In this document: piece after piece, positions 7,767 through 17,781 of the stretch
Layout of the letters: every line of letters begins with the position of its first letter
Numbering within the stretch: position 1 is the stretch's first letter
NCBI GenBank assembly: GCA_015061775.1
Contig: SUVY01000010.1
Location: 1-58,768, forward strand
Source: Lentisphaerota bacterium
Lineage (GTDB): Bacteria; Verrucomicrobiota; Lentisphaeria; Victivallales; Victivallaceae
Reading direction: 5' to 3'
DNA length: 58,768 nt
The notes under the pieces: generated by a model
The model's database searches: none
Seen by the model: only the letters and a program-made list of their open reading frames with translations
Told to the model about the DNA's origin: nothing
Translations under genes and position numbers: made by a program

Positions 7767-9520
7767 AAGCGGTTTTCTTCGCGCAGTTGAGTAAAGAGTT
7801 CTGCCAGACGCACTATCTCTTCGGCTGTTGACTGCTGGGCATCAGGATCGTGGGCGCAGGTCGATATCACGATGTAATCAAAGCTTTTGATGTTGTCCAG
7901 AAGTTGATGTTTGTTTTCCGGAACCGGAGTGTTGAGTTTCTGAAAATACGGCTCGCCGATCACGGCTTTCCGCGGCAGGTACAGAGTGCGCCGCTCATTT
8001 ATCATCAGCAGTATTTTACTGTCCTTGGGAACTGTTTTAAAGAACTCCGCCATTTCAAAATATCCTTTGTCGCGGGTCGCTGCGGCGAGAAAACGGACGG
8101 GGTCTTTGGATATTTCAGGAGCTATCTTCCACGCTGTTACAAAGTGTTTCACATGGTTTGCCGGGAAGGGAATGAGCGCGGACAGCATGACCGTCCATGC
8201 GATAAAAACTCCTGCTTTGCGCGGAAGCCCTTTGAGTACAAAGCTGCACAGTACTGCGTTGAGCATCAGCAGCGGAAGCATGAAGCGGCTCTGCTGAGAA
8301 GTTGCCGCCCAGAATATATACAGTGCGAAACTGCACAACAGCATGACGAGGGATATTTTTCTGCGTTCAGATGCGGTTTTGAAGAGATATACTGTCGCCG
8401 CAGCAGAGGTGATGAACATGAGCGGAAATTGCCATCCGCACGAGATTCCGTCATACAGGGCAGGGGAGATGACGGTGAACAGCCAGCCGTAACATATTCC
8501 GGAAAGGAAACCGGTTCCATACCTGAAACTTCCGAGCTGATGGTGGTGATGTGAGACCAGGTTTGCAGCCTGATCCGCGGAAAATATCCAGTTGCAGAAG
8601 GGGTAGAAAGGATTGCCCGAAGCAAGATACGGGCGGATGAAAAACGGAAGCGCAAACACAACGAACACCGCCGCTCCGCAGAGGCAGGCGATATGAAATT
8701 TTTTCTTGCGGCAGAGGAATAAAAAGAGTATTCCGAGCGCGATGACAGCTCCTGCGCCGGTGAGTTTTACCGAGAACGCGGCGGCGGAAAACACTCCTGT
8801 TGCGATGGCGCACAATATTGGAGTCTTGCGGGTCTCGGCTACCCACAACGCTCCTGCGGCGGCAAAGAGCAGGATGTACTGCTCGGCGTAATTAGCCCTG
8901 GCGAGCACCAGCACCGCAGGAGAGAGGATGGCGGCGGCGGAAAAGAGCAGCGCAGTTTTCTTTCCGAACCTTGCCGAGGTCGAGACGACCGCGGCGAGCG
9001 CGATCGCCATGACTGCTCCAGAGAGCAGGCGCGGCAGACGTATTCCTCCTCCGGCAAGCTCGATACCGAGCCGCATAACGCTGTGCGGAAGCGACGGAAA
9101 ATAGCTGAAAGGATTATCCGGAATCACCGCATTGCTTTGGTTTTGAACATAGTGTTTGAGCAGCGCAGTCTGGTAAACACACTCATCCCAGCCGTAGGGA
9201 TAGAGGACGCATGAGCCGAAAAACGCAAGAAAGAGCAGAGCTGCCGCCGCAAAAAAGAGTTTGTTTTTGCGGATATCTTTTGCGACGGAAAAAACTCCCC
9301 ATACGGCGGAGAGTTTGAGCAGTATTGAACAGACCCAGTATGCCGCTCCGTCAATGGAGCTGAAACACCATCCGACAAAGCCGAGCATGGCAATTCCGAA
9401 GGAAAATTTTACCGCGGGGTTGCGGGAAAGGGTAATAAATCCGATTCCGTATGCCGCAAAGAGGAGCGTTGCCAGCGCGAAACATTCTTCGGACAGTGAT
9501 GTGGAAAAGAGTTCCATCAT
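7688..9520 (-). CDS. Putative GT-C membrane glycosyltransferase (ArnT/PMT-like)
   Basis: A 610-residue polytopic protein with about 11-13 hydrophobic segments and a soluble C-terminal tail of about 130 residues. It probably transfers a sugar from a lipid-phosphate donor on the outer face of the membrane. The acidic motif after the first segments, YGWDECVYQTALLKHY (Trp-Asp-Glu at 111-113), resembles the DE/DD motif of the GT-C loop 1. Later YFPSLPHSVMRLG fits the family's second loop. It is the last gene of the minus-strand tig-clp run, and its start overlaps the stop of the O-antigen ligase-like gene in an ATGA. The pairing with that ligase suggests surface polysaccharide or glycoprotein assembly; the substrate is unknown. 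Confidence 0.7.
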   Translation of the reverse strand: MMELFSTSLSEECFALATLLFAAYGIGFITLSRNPAVKFSFGIAMLGFVGWCFSSIDGAAYWVCSILLKLSAVWGVFSVAKDIRKNKLFFAAAALLFLAFFGSCVLYPYGWDECVYQTALLKHYVQNQSNAVIPDNPFSYFPSLPHSVMRLGIELAGGGIRLPRLLSGAVMAIALAAVVSTSARFGKKTALLFSAAAILSPAVLVLARANYAEQYILLFAAAGALWVAETRKTPILCAIATGVFSAAAFSVKLTGAGAVIALGILFLFLCRKKKFHIACLCGAAVFVVFALPFFIRPYLASGNPFYPFCNWIFSADQAANLVSHHHHQLGSFRYGTGFLSGICYGWLFTVISPALYDGISCGWQFPLMFITSAAATVYLFKTASERRKISLVMLLCSFALYIFWAATSQQSRFMLPLLMLNAVLCSFVLKGLPRKAGVFIAWTVMLSALIPFPANHVKHFVTAWKIAPEISKDPVRFLAAATRDKGYFEMAEFFKTVPKDSKILLMINERRTLYLPRKAVIGEPYFQKLNTPVPENKHQLLDNIKSFDYIVISTCAHDPDAQQSTAEEIVRLAELFTQLREENRFQLVFSDSNGEYLIFRCGDTATGAAL

Positions 9521-11286
9521 TTAAGTTTGCTCCAATTCAGCGGGCGGTCGTCGAAATCGTGATCGAGCTGTCCGAGATTTTCCGATTGCAGAGAGAGACC
9601 GCGCAGGGCGAGGTTGCGCTCAAGTCTTGCGCGCGACATGGCTATGTCGTAATGGGAGTCTCTTGCCAGATTGAGCATGGCGTGTTCAAATCCGGCGTAA
9701 AGTGCGCTGTAAGGGTAGGCTTTGAGTTCGAGTTCAAAATACTCTTTTGCCTCGGGAAATCTTCCGAGCGCGGTGAGACTTCTTGCTGTGAGACCGTAAC
9801 TGTGCAGATAGCCTCCGCAGAATTCTCTCTCAAGTTTCACCAGCTCCTGGACGGCGATCTGCGGCATCTTCAAATTGAACAAAGCCGTGCTCGCTGTGAT
9901 GTATCTTGATTCCTGATTGGGATAACGTTTGGTCGATTTGGTCAATTTGTCGAGAGCCTCAAGGGTGCGCTGTTCAAGAATGAGCAGTTTTCCTTCGCGC
10001 AGATAATATCCGGAAAGAAACAGATTTACCGCAATAAATACCGCTGCGGCTGCCGACGCGGCGGAAAACACTTTGCGCAGCAGAGATTTTTTTACCTCAG
10101 ACTGCCCTGTTCCCCGGGCGGCGAGAGCTCCTCCTGCGAGCAGGAACCAGCATCCTGCAAGCGGAGTTGACAGCAAAACATCTACTTGACCGTGCAGGAT
10201 AAGCAGTATGAAGAGCCAAGCGAGCCAGCGCGAGGAACGGTCGCGGCGGTGGCTGGCATTTTTCAGAGCACTTGCACAGAAGAGAATGATTATAGCGGCT
10301 CCTGCGATTCCGAATTCCGAGGTGTAGAGCAGCAGCTCATTGTGGGGATGCGGATGGCGTGTCGCGGCAAACTGAGTGAAAAAGTACTCTTTAGTCATGT
10401 GGGTGCGAATGGCACTTTCAAAGCGTCCGGAGCCGCAGCCGGTAAAAAGATTGTTTTTTGCGAGGTTCACAGAGCTTTTCCAGAGCTGGAAACGGCTGTC
10501 GTTGACCTGTTTTGAAATGGGAGAATTCACCGTCGAAAAGAAGAGAAAACCTACTGCCAGCATCACGCCGATAAGCGCGGTGAAGCGGCGTTCGCGGTTG
10601 ATTTTGCGTATCGCAGGAGCAATAAGGGTCGCAAGAATGACTGCGGCTATCGTTCCCTTTGGAGTTATTTCAGGAAGAAATATTGTCACACAACCAAGTA
10701 TGACCGTAACGATCACAGCTGATATGAAGAAGGGGTGTTTGCGCGGAGCCAGCCATGCCGCCGCAGCGGGAATGGTGGCGCAGATCATGGTAAGGTTCCA
10801 GTTCCAGTTGCCGGTAAAACCTGTGAGATACCGGTCTCCGGCGGCGGTAAATATCAGCAGGATAAAGCAGGTGACCGCTCCGCAGGGCAGGGCGGCGCGG
10901 CGCAGCTCAGGAGAGAGAGCCGCTCCGGCAAGCGGAAGCAGCAGGATCTGCAGAGCTCCGAGCAGGAGATATACCGTTCCCGGAAACAGCAGATGGTTTA
11001 TCACGGCAAGTATTCCGGAAGCGGCAAGAGATATCATCCAGTAGCGCGACGGAGATTTTTTCATCAGCTTTTTCACCCGCTCAGGGTAGAGCAGGATCAC
11101 CGCCAGCGCGAGAAAACCTGTGACGCATCCGTTGATAAGCGGAGCGTCTCCCCAGAACGGAACTTTTCCCAGCACAGGACGCATCCAGACAAGCGGATAG
11201 GCGAACAAGGGAAGCAAAAGCAGAAAATAAGCAATCATCTGCCTCAGCGTTAAATGTTTTTTATCGATTCGCGGGCAGATATCCAT
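9517..11286 (-). CDS. O-antigen ligase/polymerase-like membrane protein with TPR-like tail
   Basis: A 589-residue protein with about 11 membrane segments in its first 420 residues. It resembles the Wzy/WaaL (O-antigen ligase and polymerase) superfamily, which joins polysaccharide units or attaches them to lipid A or protein. The key periplasmic loop has GCGSGRFESAIR followed by HPHPHNELLLYTSEFG near residue 315; the His in H-x-x-N-E/D is characteristic. After the last segment (near 430) comes a helical region with TPR-like repeats (EGKLLILEQRTLEALDKL, ALGRFPEAKEYFELELKAYP). It lies one base after the kinase gene and overlaps the downstream glycosyltransferase, so all three are likely one transcript. 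Confidence 0.8.
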   Translation of the reverse strand: MDICPRIDKKHLTLRQMIAYFLLLLPLFAYPLVWMRPVLGKVPFWGDAPLINGCVTGFLALAVILLYPERVKKLMKKSPSRYWMISLAASGILAVINHLLFPGTVYLLLGALQILLLPLAGAALSPELRRAALPCGAVTCFILLIFTAAGDRYLTGFTGNWNWNLTMICATIPAAAAWLAPRKHPFFISAVIVTVILGCVTIFLPEITPKGTIAAVILATLIAPAIRKINRERRFTALIGVMLAVGFLFFSTVNSPISKQVNDSRFQLWKSSVNLAKNNLFTGCGSGRFESAIRTHMTKEYFFTQFAATRHPHPHNELLLYTSEFGIAGAAIIILFCASALKNASHRRDRSSRWLAWLFILLILHGQVDVLLSTPLAGCWFLLAGGALAARGTGQSEVKKSLLRKVFSAASAAAAVFIAVNLFLSGYYLREGKLLILEQRTLEALDKLTKSTKRYPNQESRYITASTALFNLKMPQIAVQELVKLEREFCGGYLHSYGLTARSLTALGRFPEAKEYFELELKAYPYSALYAGFEHAMLNLARDSHYDIAMSRARLERNLALRGLSLQSENLGQLDHDFDDRPLNWSKLK

Positions 11287-11287
11287 A

Positions 11288-12394
11288 TCAGTTCATCCAG
11301 AGCAGTATCAATGTTATCGCAAGAGCGATCCCGAGCATGGCTGCCAGTATTATGATCGCATTGCGGGTAATGAAAAGCATGAGGCGTTTTACCGGAGAAG
11401 CGTGTTCAGCCGTCGTCGCAAACCCGGAAGTGTAGGCGAGGATATCCGTCCTCAGCGCCTTGACTGAGTTGTACCGATTTTCCGGATCAGGAGCCATCGC
11501 GTGCAGCACCACAGCTTCGAGCGAAGCGGGTATCTCGACATCGCTGGGAGCAACTGCGCTCGGCACCGGGATCTCACCTGTGAGAGTGCGCCGGAAAATT
11601 TCCTCTTTCGGAGTATCAGCTCCGGGACTTTTGAGGGTCAGAATAGTATAGAGCAGAGCTCCGAGCGCGTAGATATCCGATTTGACTCCGAGCGAACCCG
11701 CCTCCGGAGTTATCTGCTCAGGAGCCATATACCCGGGAGTTCCTGCAGCTGCGATCGCACACGGTTCGGCGATCACGTATCCGGTAGAGTCAACGGCGCG
11801 GGCGAGCCCCCAGTCGAGGACATAGGTGTCTCCGAATTCGCCGACATTGATGTTTCCCGGCTTGAGGTCGAGGTGACAATAGCCGTTGGCATGGGCGAAT
11901 TCGACCGCCTGGCAGATTCGGACAAAGAGCCGCAGCAGCCGCGCCGGAGGATACTCCGCGATAGTCTGCGGGTCCTGTTGGCTCAGGCGGCTGATAAGCG
12001 TTGACAGCGGCAGCCCGCGCAGATATTTCATGGTGAAATATGGAGAGCCTGACTTGTCAGTTCCGATATCGTGCACAGGAACGATATAGGGGTGTTCAAG
12101 ACTTGCTGTGAGTTTGGCTTCGCGTACAAAACGCTGCAAATCACTTTCAGGACGGTCTCTGAAGTCAGGCATGAGAGCCATAGCCACTTCTCTATTGGTG
12201 TCCGAGTCGTGGACAAGAAGCACACTTTTCATGCCTCCGAAGCCGATACTGCGGATAAAGCGGTACCGGCTCTGGGATTTTTCTGGAGGCGGATCATATA
12301 CACATTTTCCGGAACTGCAGTTTGAAGCCTGTTTTTCCGTCAGCACCACCGTTGCTTCCGCGAGCTGTTGGGTGGTGTCCCGGGTATCATCCAC
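11288..12394 (-). CDS. Membrane-anchored Ser/Thr protein kinase, WNK-like lysine arrangement
   Basis: A Hanks-type kinase of 368 residues: short N-tail, kinase domain 44-320 and one C-terminal membrane segment (339-365), so the kinase faces the cytoplasm. The usual VAIK lysine is missing: the segment reads EVAMALM, with Ala73 in its place. However, the glycine loop GFGGMKSV carries Lys56 where WNK kinases place their substitute lysine. The helix-C Glu92 is present. The catalytic loop reads HLDLKPGN (Asp176 kept, HRD Arg changed to Leu) and the metal motif is DWG (194-196), as in many Planctomycete kinases. [10 protein letters not shown] is intact. Activity is therefore plausible but not certain. 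It overlaps clpX by eight bases, linking it to protease genes. Confidence 0.88.
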   Translation of the reverse strand: MDDTRDTTQQLAEATVVLTEKQASNCSSGKCVYDPPPEKSQSRYRFIRSIGFGGMKSVLLVHDSDTNREVAMALMPDFRDRPESDLQRFVREAKLTASLEHPYIVPVHDIGTDKSGSPYFTMKYLRGLPLSTLISRLSQQDPQTIAEYPPARLLRLFVRICQAVEFAHANGYCHLDLKPGNINVGEFGDTYVLDWGLARAVDSTGYVIAEPCAIAAAGTPGYMAPEQITPEAGSLGVKSDIYALGALLYTILTLKSPGADTPKEEIFRRTLTGEIPVPSAVAPSDVEIPASLEAVVLHAMAPDPENRYNSVKALRTDILAYTSGFATTAEHASPVKRLMLFITRNAIIILAAMLGIALAITLILLWMN

Positions 12395-13655
12395 GTTTGA
12401 TCTCCGGAGTGATATTCTTGTTCACCGCCTTTTCGTCGATGGTGCAGACTCCGCGGACTCCGTTGTCGGCGGGAGCGTTGAACATCACATCGAGCATGAT
12501 CTCTTCAAGAATAGCGCGCAGACCGCGTGCACCCGTGTTGCGGGCGATGGCTTTGTCGGCGATGGCTTCAAGAGCTTTCGGAGTGAATTTAAGGGTGATA
12601 TTTTCCAGCTTGAGCAGCTTCTCGTACTGTTTGACCAGAGCATTCTTGGGCTCAGTGAGAATACGGACGAGATCTTCCCGCTTAAGCGGCTTCAATGTAG
12701 TCAGCATGGGAAGACGTCCGATGAGCTCCGGAATAAGTCCGAAGTGGACAAGATCATCCGGTTCGCAGAACTCCAGCGGATTTTTCTGCATCTCTTCTGC
12801 TTCCGCGATGCTTTTCTGCTCTTCTTCATCGACCAGCTGCTTGAATCCGAGCACCTGTTTGCCGAGACGGCGTTTGATGACTTTGTCGAGTCCGACGAAA
12901 GCACCTCCGCAGATAAAGAGGATGTTGCGGGTGTCGATATGGAGAAACTCCTGGTTCGGATGTTTGCGTCCTCCCTGCGGAGGCACATTGGCAACCGTTC
13001 CTTCGAGGATCTTCAGGAGAGCCTGCTGTACACCTTCGCCCGACACGTCGCGGGTGATGGATACATTTTCGCTTTTGCGGGATATCTTGTCGATCTCATC
13101 GATGTAAATAATTCCGATCTGGGTGCGCTCGATGCTGTTTCCTGACGCCTGATAGAGGCGCAGCAGGATATTTTCAACATCTTCACCCACGTAGCCTGCT
13201 TCAGTGAGCGTGGTCGCGTCGGCGATGGCGAACGGAACGTCGAGCATTTTTGCCAGCGTCTGGGCGAGCAGAGTTTTTCCGCAGCCGGTAGGACCGAGCA
13301 GAAGGACGTTGCTTTTTTCGATTTCCACTCCGTCGCTGTTGTCGGCTCCGGAAGTCAGACGCTTGTAGTGGTTGTGGACTGCGACAGAGAGGACTTTTTT
13401 CGCGTGCTCCTGTCCGATGACGTGACGGTCGAGCTCCTCTTTGATGGAGCGCGGGTCGGGAACAACGAGTTCAAGTTTCTGCTTCTTATCTGCCTGTTTT
13501 TCGTTCCTGTCTGAGCAGAGTGCAGCAGCACGCTCAAGGCATGAGGAACAGAGTCCGAGACCCTCATACATGCTCGGAATGAAAAACTTGTCACGCTCCT
13601 TGCCGGGAGTTGATCCGCAAAAAGCGCAGACCAGCTGATTTTTTTTACCTGCCAT
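12387..13655 (-). CDS. clpX: ATP-dependent Clp protease ATP-binding subunit ClpX
   Basis: AAA+ unfoldase that recognises tagged proteins and feeds them to ClpP. The 422 residues match the family length. The N-terminal zinc domain has Cys10, Cys13, Cys36 and Cys39. Walker A is GPTGCGKT (121-128), followed by the [22 protein letters not shown] pore region and the Walker [20 protein letters not shown] segment corresponds to the IGF loop that docks on ClpP, here LGF. The gene starts five bases after clpP ends, and its 3' end overlaps the kinase gene. It is part of the tig-clpP-clpX order that is conserved in many bacteria. Confidence 0.97.
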   Translation of the reverse strand: MAGKKNQLVCAFCGSTPGKERDKFFIPSMYEGLGLCSSCLERAAALCSDRNEKQADKKQKLELVVPDPRSIKEELDRHVIGQEHAKKVLSVAVHNHYKRLTSGADNSDGVEIEKSNVLLLGPTGCGKTLLAQTLAKMLDVPFAIADATTLTEAGYVGEDVENILLRLYQASGNSIERTQIGIIYIDEIDKISRKSENVSITRDVSGEGVQQALLKILEGTVANVPPQGGRKHPNQEFLHIDTRNILFICGGAFVGLDKVIKRRLGKQVLGFKQLVDEEEQKSIAEAEEMQKNPLEFCEPDDLVHFGLIPELIGRLPMLTTLKPLKREDLVRILTEPKNALVKQYEKLLKLENITLKFTPKALEAIADKAIARNTGARGLRAILEEIMLDVMFNAPADNGVRGVCTIDEKAVNKNITPEIKRG

Positions 13656-13660
13656 AAAAC

Positions 13661-14260
13661 TTACTTGCCTCCGGGAGTGACTACTTTATCGACGATGCAG
13701 TACTTGACCGCCTCTTCTGCGCCCATAAAGAAGTCTCTTTCGGTGTCTTTTTCGATTTTTTTGACCGACTGTTTGCAATGTTTGGCAAGGATACCGTTGA
13801 GCATGGTTTTGAGACGCAGGATCTCCTGAGCCTGGATATTGATATCAGACGCAGTTCCCTGTGCTCCGCCCCACGGCTGGTGGATCATGATGCGGCTGCT
13901 GGGCAGCGCGAAACGCTTGCCGGGAGCACCTGCGCTGAGCAGGACGGCTCCCATGGAAGCGCACTGTCCGATGCAGTAGGTCTTGACATCGCATGAGATA
14001 GCCTGCATGGTATCATAGATGGCAAGGCCGGCGGTGACCGATCCGCCCGGGCTGTTGATGTAGAGGTCGATATCCTTCTTGGGATCTTCTGCCTGCAGGA
14101 ACAACAGCTGGGCGACGATCAAATTGGCAACTGTGTCGTCGATTTCGGTTCCGAGCAGGATGATACGGTCTTTGAGCAGACGGCTGAAGATGTCGAACGA
14201 ACGTTCTCCCTGACCGGTCTGTTCGATGACCATAGGTACCAGAAACGAATTTGCTTTCAT
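13661..14260 (-). CDS. clpP: ATP-dependent Clp protease proteolytic subunit ClpP
   Basis: Serine protease that forms two stacked heptameric rings and degrades substrates delivered by ClpX or ClpA/C. The 199 residues are typical. The catalytic serine is Ser102 in GQCASMGA and the histidine is His127 in [10 protein letters not shown]. The catalytic aspartate lies in the KDTERD segment (171-176). The N-terminal loop is short ([22 protein letters not shown]). It is the second gene of the tig operon, 54 bases after tig, with a modest AAGG site upstream of the ATG. Confidence 0.97.
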   Translation of the reverse strand: MKANSFLVPMVIEQTGQGERSFDIFSRLLKDRIILLGTEIDDTVANLIVAQLLFLQAEDPKKDIDLYINSPGGSVTAGLAIYDTMQAISCDVKTYCIGQCASMGAVLLSAGAPGKRFALPSSRIMIHQPWGGAQGTASDINIQAQEILRLKTMLNGILAKHCKQSVKKIEKDTERDFFMGAEEAVKYCIVDKVVTPGGK

Positions 14261-14314
14261 TTTATTTACCTTGATAAAAGTTGCTTTGACAATACAGCTG
14301 CCGGAAACGGTTTA

Positions 14315-15628
14315 TCAGTCGAGAGCGGTCTCAACCAGCTTCTCGAGAACTTTGGCGTTGGCGATGTTGAGCTGGAACTCATCCATCGCTCCGTTTTTCT
14401 CCATCATGGAGCGCAGCTCTTTGGGATTGTAGCCGTACTGACGGCTCATTCCGGCGATCTGCATATCGATCTCGGCCTCATCGACGGTGATGTTCTCGGC
14501 CTTGGCGATCTCGCGGAGGATCAGGTTGCGGCGAAGCTCTTTCTTGGCAGCCTCGGCAGCTTTCTCTTTGTGGGTGTCGAGCTCAGCTTTGAACTTCTCG
14601 CCGTCCTCTTCGGTCTTCACGGTCTCTCTGGCGATCTTCTGGAGCTCTTTCTGGATCTCGTTCTCAAGCAGAGCGGGCGGGAAGGGGAACTCGGCAACGG
14701 TCTCGTCGAGCTTCTTGCAGACAGCCTCGGCAGCGTCGTTGCGGCGCTTCATCTGGTTGTCCTGCTCGATGGATTTGCGGATGAGCTCGCGCATCTTCTC
14801 GATGCTCTCGCCCTGGAATTTCTCGACCAGCTCGGCGTCGGTAAGTTTGGTGCGGCGCTGGATGGCGGAAACTTTGACGGTGTAGTTGACAGTCTTGCCG
14901 GCAAGAGCCTCTTCGCGGTAGTCAGCGGCATAGGTTGCGGCGAAGGTGTACTCCTTGCCCTTCTCTGCGCCGGTGAGGGCGGCGATGAGTCCGGGGATGG
15001 TCTCGGGCTCGCTCAGCCAGAGGAAGGTGTCCTCGGCGGCGGCCTGACGTTTCACTCCGGCAGAGGCATCCTCGGCGGGAGTGAAATCGCTGGTGTAGCT
15101 CGCCTTGAGCATATCATCGGCGACGGCGGGACCATCGACTTCGGCGAATGAGCCGTACATTGAACGGTAGAGGTCGAGACGCTCATCGACAGCGCTCTCC
15201 TCGACAGCATCGAGCGGAACTTCGACTTTGATAGCCTTGTAGTCGCCGACATTGATCTGCGGCATGATGTTCGCCTCGAAGGTGAAAGCGATATCCTCGG
15301 AGCCGTCGAGCTTGAAGTCGGGGGCTGATTTGAAGTTGAGGGTCAGTATCTCGATGTCCTTCTCGCCCTCGATCTTGGAAACTGCACCTGAAACGATGCG
15401 GTTGCGGAGCTCCTCCTCGATGGAGTCGGCATATTTGCTCTTGACCATGCCGACCGGAGCTTTGCCGGCGCGGAATCCGGGGATCTGCACCATTGAGCTG
15501 ATGTAGCTGAGGACTTTTGAAGACTCTGATTTGACTGCATCGGCGGCGATAGTGAAATTGAATTCCTTCACACAGTCTGCCGGAGCAGTGATTTCCATTT
15601 TGATTGCGTCGTTGATGGACTTAGCCAT
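14315..15628 (-). CDS. tig: Trigger factor, ribosome-bound chaperone
   Basis: Ribosome-associated chaperone and peptidyl-prolyl isomerase that shields nascent chains at the exit tunnel. The 437-residue protein has an N-terminal ribosome-binding domain with the signature region VQIPGFRAGKAPVGMVKSKY (near 50-70). A diverged FKBP-like domain follows around 155-235, with the insertion EDTFLWLSEPETIPGLIAAL. The long helical C-terminal domain is rich in Glu, Lys and Ala. It is the first gene of the minus-strand operon, preceded by a TTGTAA-N16-TATATT promoter and an AAAGG site. The FKBP part is less conserved than the rest. Confidence 0.95.
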   Translation of the reverse strand: MAKSINDAIKMEITAPADCVKEFNFTIAADAVKSESSKVLSYISSMVQIPGFRAGKAPVGMVKSKYADSIEEELRNRIVSGAVSKIEGEKDIEILTLNFKSAPDFKLDGSEDIAFTFEANIMPQINVGDYKAIKVEVPLDAVEESAVDERLDLYRSMYGSFAEVDGPAVADDMLKASYTSDFTPAEDASAGVKRQAAAEDTFLWLSEPETIPGLIAALTGAEKGKEYTFAATYAADYREEALAGKTVNYTVKVSAIQRRTKLTDAELVEKFQGESIEKMRELIRKSIEQDNQMKRRNDAAEAVCKKLDETVAEFPFPPALLENEIQKELQKIARETVKTEEDGEKFKAELDTHKEKAAEAAKKELRRNLILREIAKAENITVDEAEIDMQIAGMSRQYGYNPKELRSMMEKNGAMDEFQLNIANAKVLEKLVETALD

Positions 15629-15697
15629 TTGAACAAGACCTTTCTTTTACAATATAAATACGGTTATTCGGTTGTCTAAAAAAACATACGTGAGGAT

Positions 15698-15725
15698 AAT
15701 ATACATCAAAAAAATGTTTTTACAA
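15698..15725 (-). promoter_or_regulatory. Predicted promoter of the tig-clp operon
   Basis: Read on the minus strand: TTGTAA, a 16-base spacer, then TATATT. It lies about 70 bases before the tig start codon. The divergent rhaA promoter is about 100 bases away, and the AT-rich 255-base gap holds nothing else I can name. Confidence 0.6.
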
Positions 15726-15802
15726 GTGTAACATGCCCGCTCTTTATCCTGTTTTATGCACTAAATGGTAAATTTTATCTTTCAAATGGTGATGTGGAGC
15801 AC

Positions 15803-15831
15803 TTGTATCTATATAAAGTTAATGGTATATT
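15803..15831 (+). promoter_or_regulatory. Predicted promoter of rhaA
   Basis: TTGTAT (15803-15808), a 17-base spacer ending AATGG, and TATATT (15826-15831). The start would fall near 15838, about 45 bases before the rhaA ATG, which has AAAAGGAG upstream. Confidence 0.7.
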
Positions 15832-15883
15832 ATCTCTGTTGAAAAGCCTGTTTTAATCAAATCGGAATGCGAAAAGGAGTGTT

Positions 15884-17122
15884 ATGAGCAGTTTTGATTA
15901 TGCAAAAAGCGTTTATTCGTCGATAGGTGTGGATGTTGAAAAGGCGATGAGCCGCCTGAAGGAGATCCCGGTTAGTCTGCATTGCTGGCAGGGAGACGAT
16001 GTTTCCGGGTTTGAAAACAGCTCAGAGCTGTCCGGAGGCATCGCCGTTACCGGAAACTATCCCGGACGGGCACGTACTCCGCAGGAGCTGCGTTCAGACC
16101 TTGATTTCGCCCTTTCGCTCATTCCCGGAACCAAACGTGTCAACATCCACGCTCTTTACGCCGAGTGCGGAAACAAAAAGCTTGACCGCAACGAGCTTAC
16201 CGTTGACTGTTTTACCAACTGGATCGACTGGGCTGCGCAGAAAGATATCGCGCTCGACTTCAACCCGTCGAGTTTTTCTCATCCGCTTGCCGATAACGGA
16301 ACTCTTTCGAGCGCAGATCCCGCTGTAAGAAAATTCTGGATCGAACACGCCATCGCCTGCCGCAAGATCGCAGGTGAGTTCGGTAAACGTCTGGGTAAAA
16401 CCTGTGTCACCAACCATTGGATCCCCGACGGCTCAAAAGATACTCCGTTTGACAGACTTGCTCCGCGCGAGCGGCTCATGGAGTCTCTCGACGAGATATT
16501 CTCCGTTGAGATCGACAAAAAATACAACCTCGATGCCGTCGAGTGCAAGCTCTTCGGAATCGGTGCTGAGAGTTACACCGCAGGTTCCCACGAGTTCTAT
16601 ATGGGCTACGCTATGAAAAAAGGTCTGCTGCTCTGTCTTGATGCCGGACACTTCCATCCGACCGAAGTCATCAGCGACAAGATATCCAGCGCGCTGCTCT
16701 TCCTCGACGAGATACTGCTGCACGTCAGCCGCGGAGTCCGCTGGGACAGCGATCACGTTGTGACCCTCAGCGATGAGCTTCAGGCGATCGCCGATGAGAT
16801 CATCCGTCACAACTACGACAAGCGTGTCCATATCGGACTTGACTACTTCGACGGCTCCATCAACCGCATCGCGGCATGGGTCATCGGAGCCCGCAATATG
16901 CAGAAGGCTCTTCTGAGAGCTCTGCTTGAACCGGCTGAGATGATTGCCGAAGCCGAGAAGAGCGGTAACTATGCCCGCCGTCTCGCCATCATGGAAGAGT
17001 GCCGTTCACTTCCCTTCCATGAGATCTGGAACGCCTACTGTGAACGCTGCAATGTCCCCGGTTTTGAGTGGATATCTGCCGTTGACAAATACGAGAAAGA
17101 TGTTCTTTCTTTACGCAAGTAA
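15884..17122 (+). CDS. rhaA: L-rhamnose isomerase
   Basis: Interconverts L-rhamnose and L-rhamnulose, a metal-dependent first step in rhamnose catabolism in the cytoplasm. The 412 residues align in length with the E. coli enzyme (419). The opening [32 protein letters not shown] is characteristic, as are the metal-binding segments [10 protein letters not shown] (near 252), WDSDHVV (near 288) and [10 protein letters not shown] (near 319). No rhaB, rhaD or rhaS-type regulator is nearby, so the rest of the pathway lies elsewhere. The next gene, an SGNH esterase 26 bases downstream, could remove acyl groups from rhamnose-containing glycans; this is inference from position. Confidence 0.95.
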   Translation: MSSFDYAKSVYSSIGVDVEKAMSRLKEIPVSLHCWQGDDVSGFENSSELSGGIAVTGNYPGRARTPQELRSDLDFALSLIPGTKRVNIHALYAECGNKKLDRNELTVDCFTNWIDWAAQKDIALDFNPSSFSHPLADNGTLSSADPAVRKFWIEHAIACRKIAGEFGKRLGKTCVTNHWIPDGSKDTPFDRLAPRERLMESLDEIFSVEIDKKYNLDAVECKLFGIGAESYTAGSHEFYMGYAMKKGLLLCLDAGHFHPTEVISDKISSALLFLDEILLHVSRGVRWDSDHVVTLSDELQAIADEIIRHNYDKRVHIGLDYFDGSINRIAAWVIGARNMQKALLRALLEPAEMIAEAEKSGNYARRLAIMEECRSLPFHEIWNAYCERCNVPGFEWISAVDKYEKDVLSLRK

Positions 17123-17148
17123 TTTTTAATAAGGGAGTATATAAAATC

Positions 17149-17781
17149 ATGAACAAAGTTATCCTTTTTCAGGGAGATTCCATTACCGATTGCGGAAGAG
17201 TCCGCGAGAATCCCGCCCATGAGTCACAGGCTCTCGGCCCGGGATATCCCGCTCTTATCGCGGCAAAAGTCATGAGCAGCGACTGGGGAACCCGCCGCAC
17301 CTTCGTCAACAAGGGTATTTCCGGAGACCGTGTGGTCGATCTCTACGCCCGCTGGAAGCGCGATGCGATCAACATCCGTCCTGATGTTCTGAGCATCCTT
17401 ATCGGAGTCAACGACACCTGGCACGAAATGAGTTACAGCAACGGCGTCGAGCCCGCGCGTTACGACAAATTCTACCGTATGCTGCTCGATTGGAGTCTCG
17501 AGAGCAAGGCAGATACAAAATTCGTCCTGCTCGAGCCCTTCATTCTCAAATTCATCACTTCAGCTTGGGTCGATGAGATATCAGAGCGTCAGCAGATCGT
17601 GAAAAAGATCGCCGCTGATTACAATGCGGTCTTTGTTCCGCTCCAGAAGAAGATCGAAGAGGCGGCAGACGCGGCTCGCAATCCTGCGCTCGTGCTGCGC
17701 GACGGAGTGCATCCCACGCTCTATGGTCACCAGCTTATCGCCGATGAGTGTCTCAAATATGCAGGAGAGCTCTATAAATGA
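17149..17781 (+). CDS. SGNH/GDSL-family hydrolase (putative carbohydrate esterase)
   Basis: A 210-residue SGNH hydrolase. Block I is FQGDSITD with nucleophile Ser11 near the N-terminus, block III is the oxyanion motif GVNDTWHE (near 86), and block V is [10 protein letters not shown] (Asp-x-x-His near 184-188). There is no signal peptide, so it acts in the cytoplasm. Such short intracellular members often deacetylate sugars or oligosaccharides; the substrate here is unknown. It follows rhaA by 26 bases with AAGGGAG as ribosome site, and its stop overlaps the folE start in an ATGA. The block II glycine sits in [13 protein letters not shown]. Confidence 0.88.
   Translation: MNKVILFQGDSITDCGRVRENPAHESQALGPGYPALIAAKVMSSDWGTRRTFVNKGISGDRVVDLYARWKRDAINIRPDVLSILIGVNDTWHEMSYSNGVEPARYDKFYRMLLDWSLESKADTKFVLLEPFILKFITSAWVDEISERQQIVKKIAADYNAVFVPLQKKIEEAADAARNPALVLRDGVHPTLYGHQLIADECLKYAGELYK

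Noticed and set aside
12108-13145. 345-residue open frame opposite clpX and the kinase
   Set aside because: It mirrors strongly supported genes on the other strand, has no ribosome site and no family features; a codon-bias shadow.
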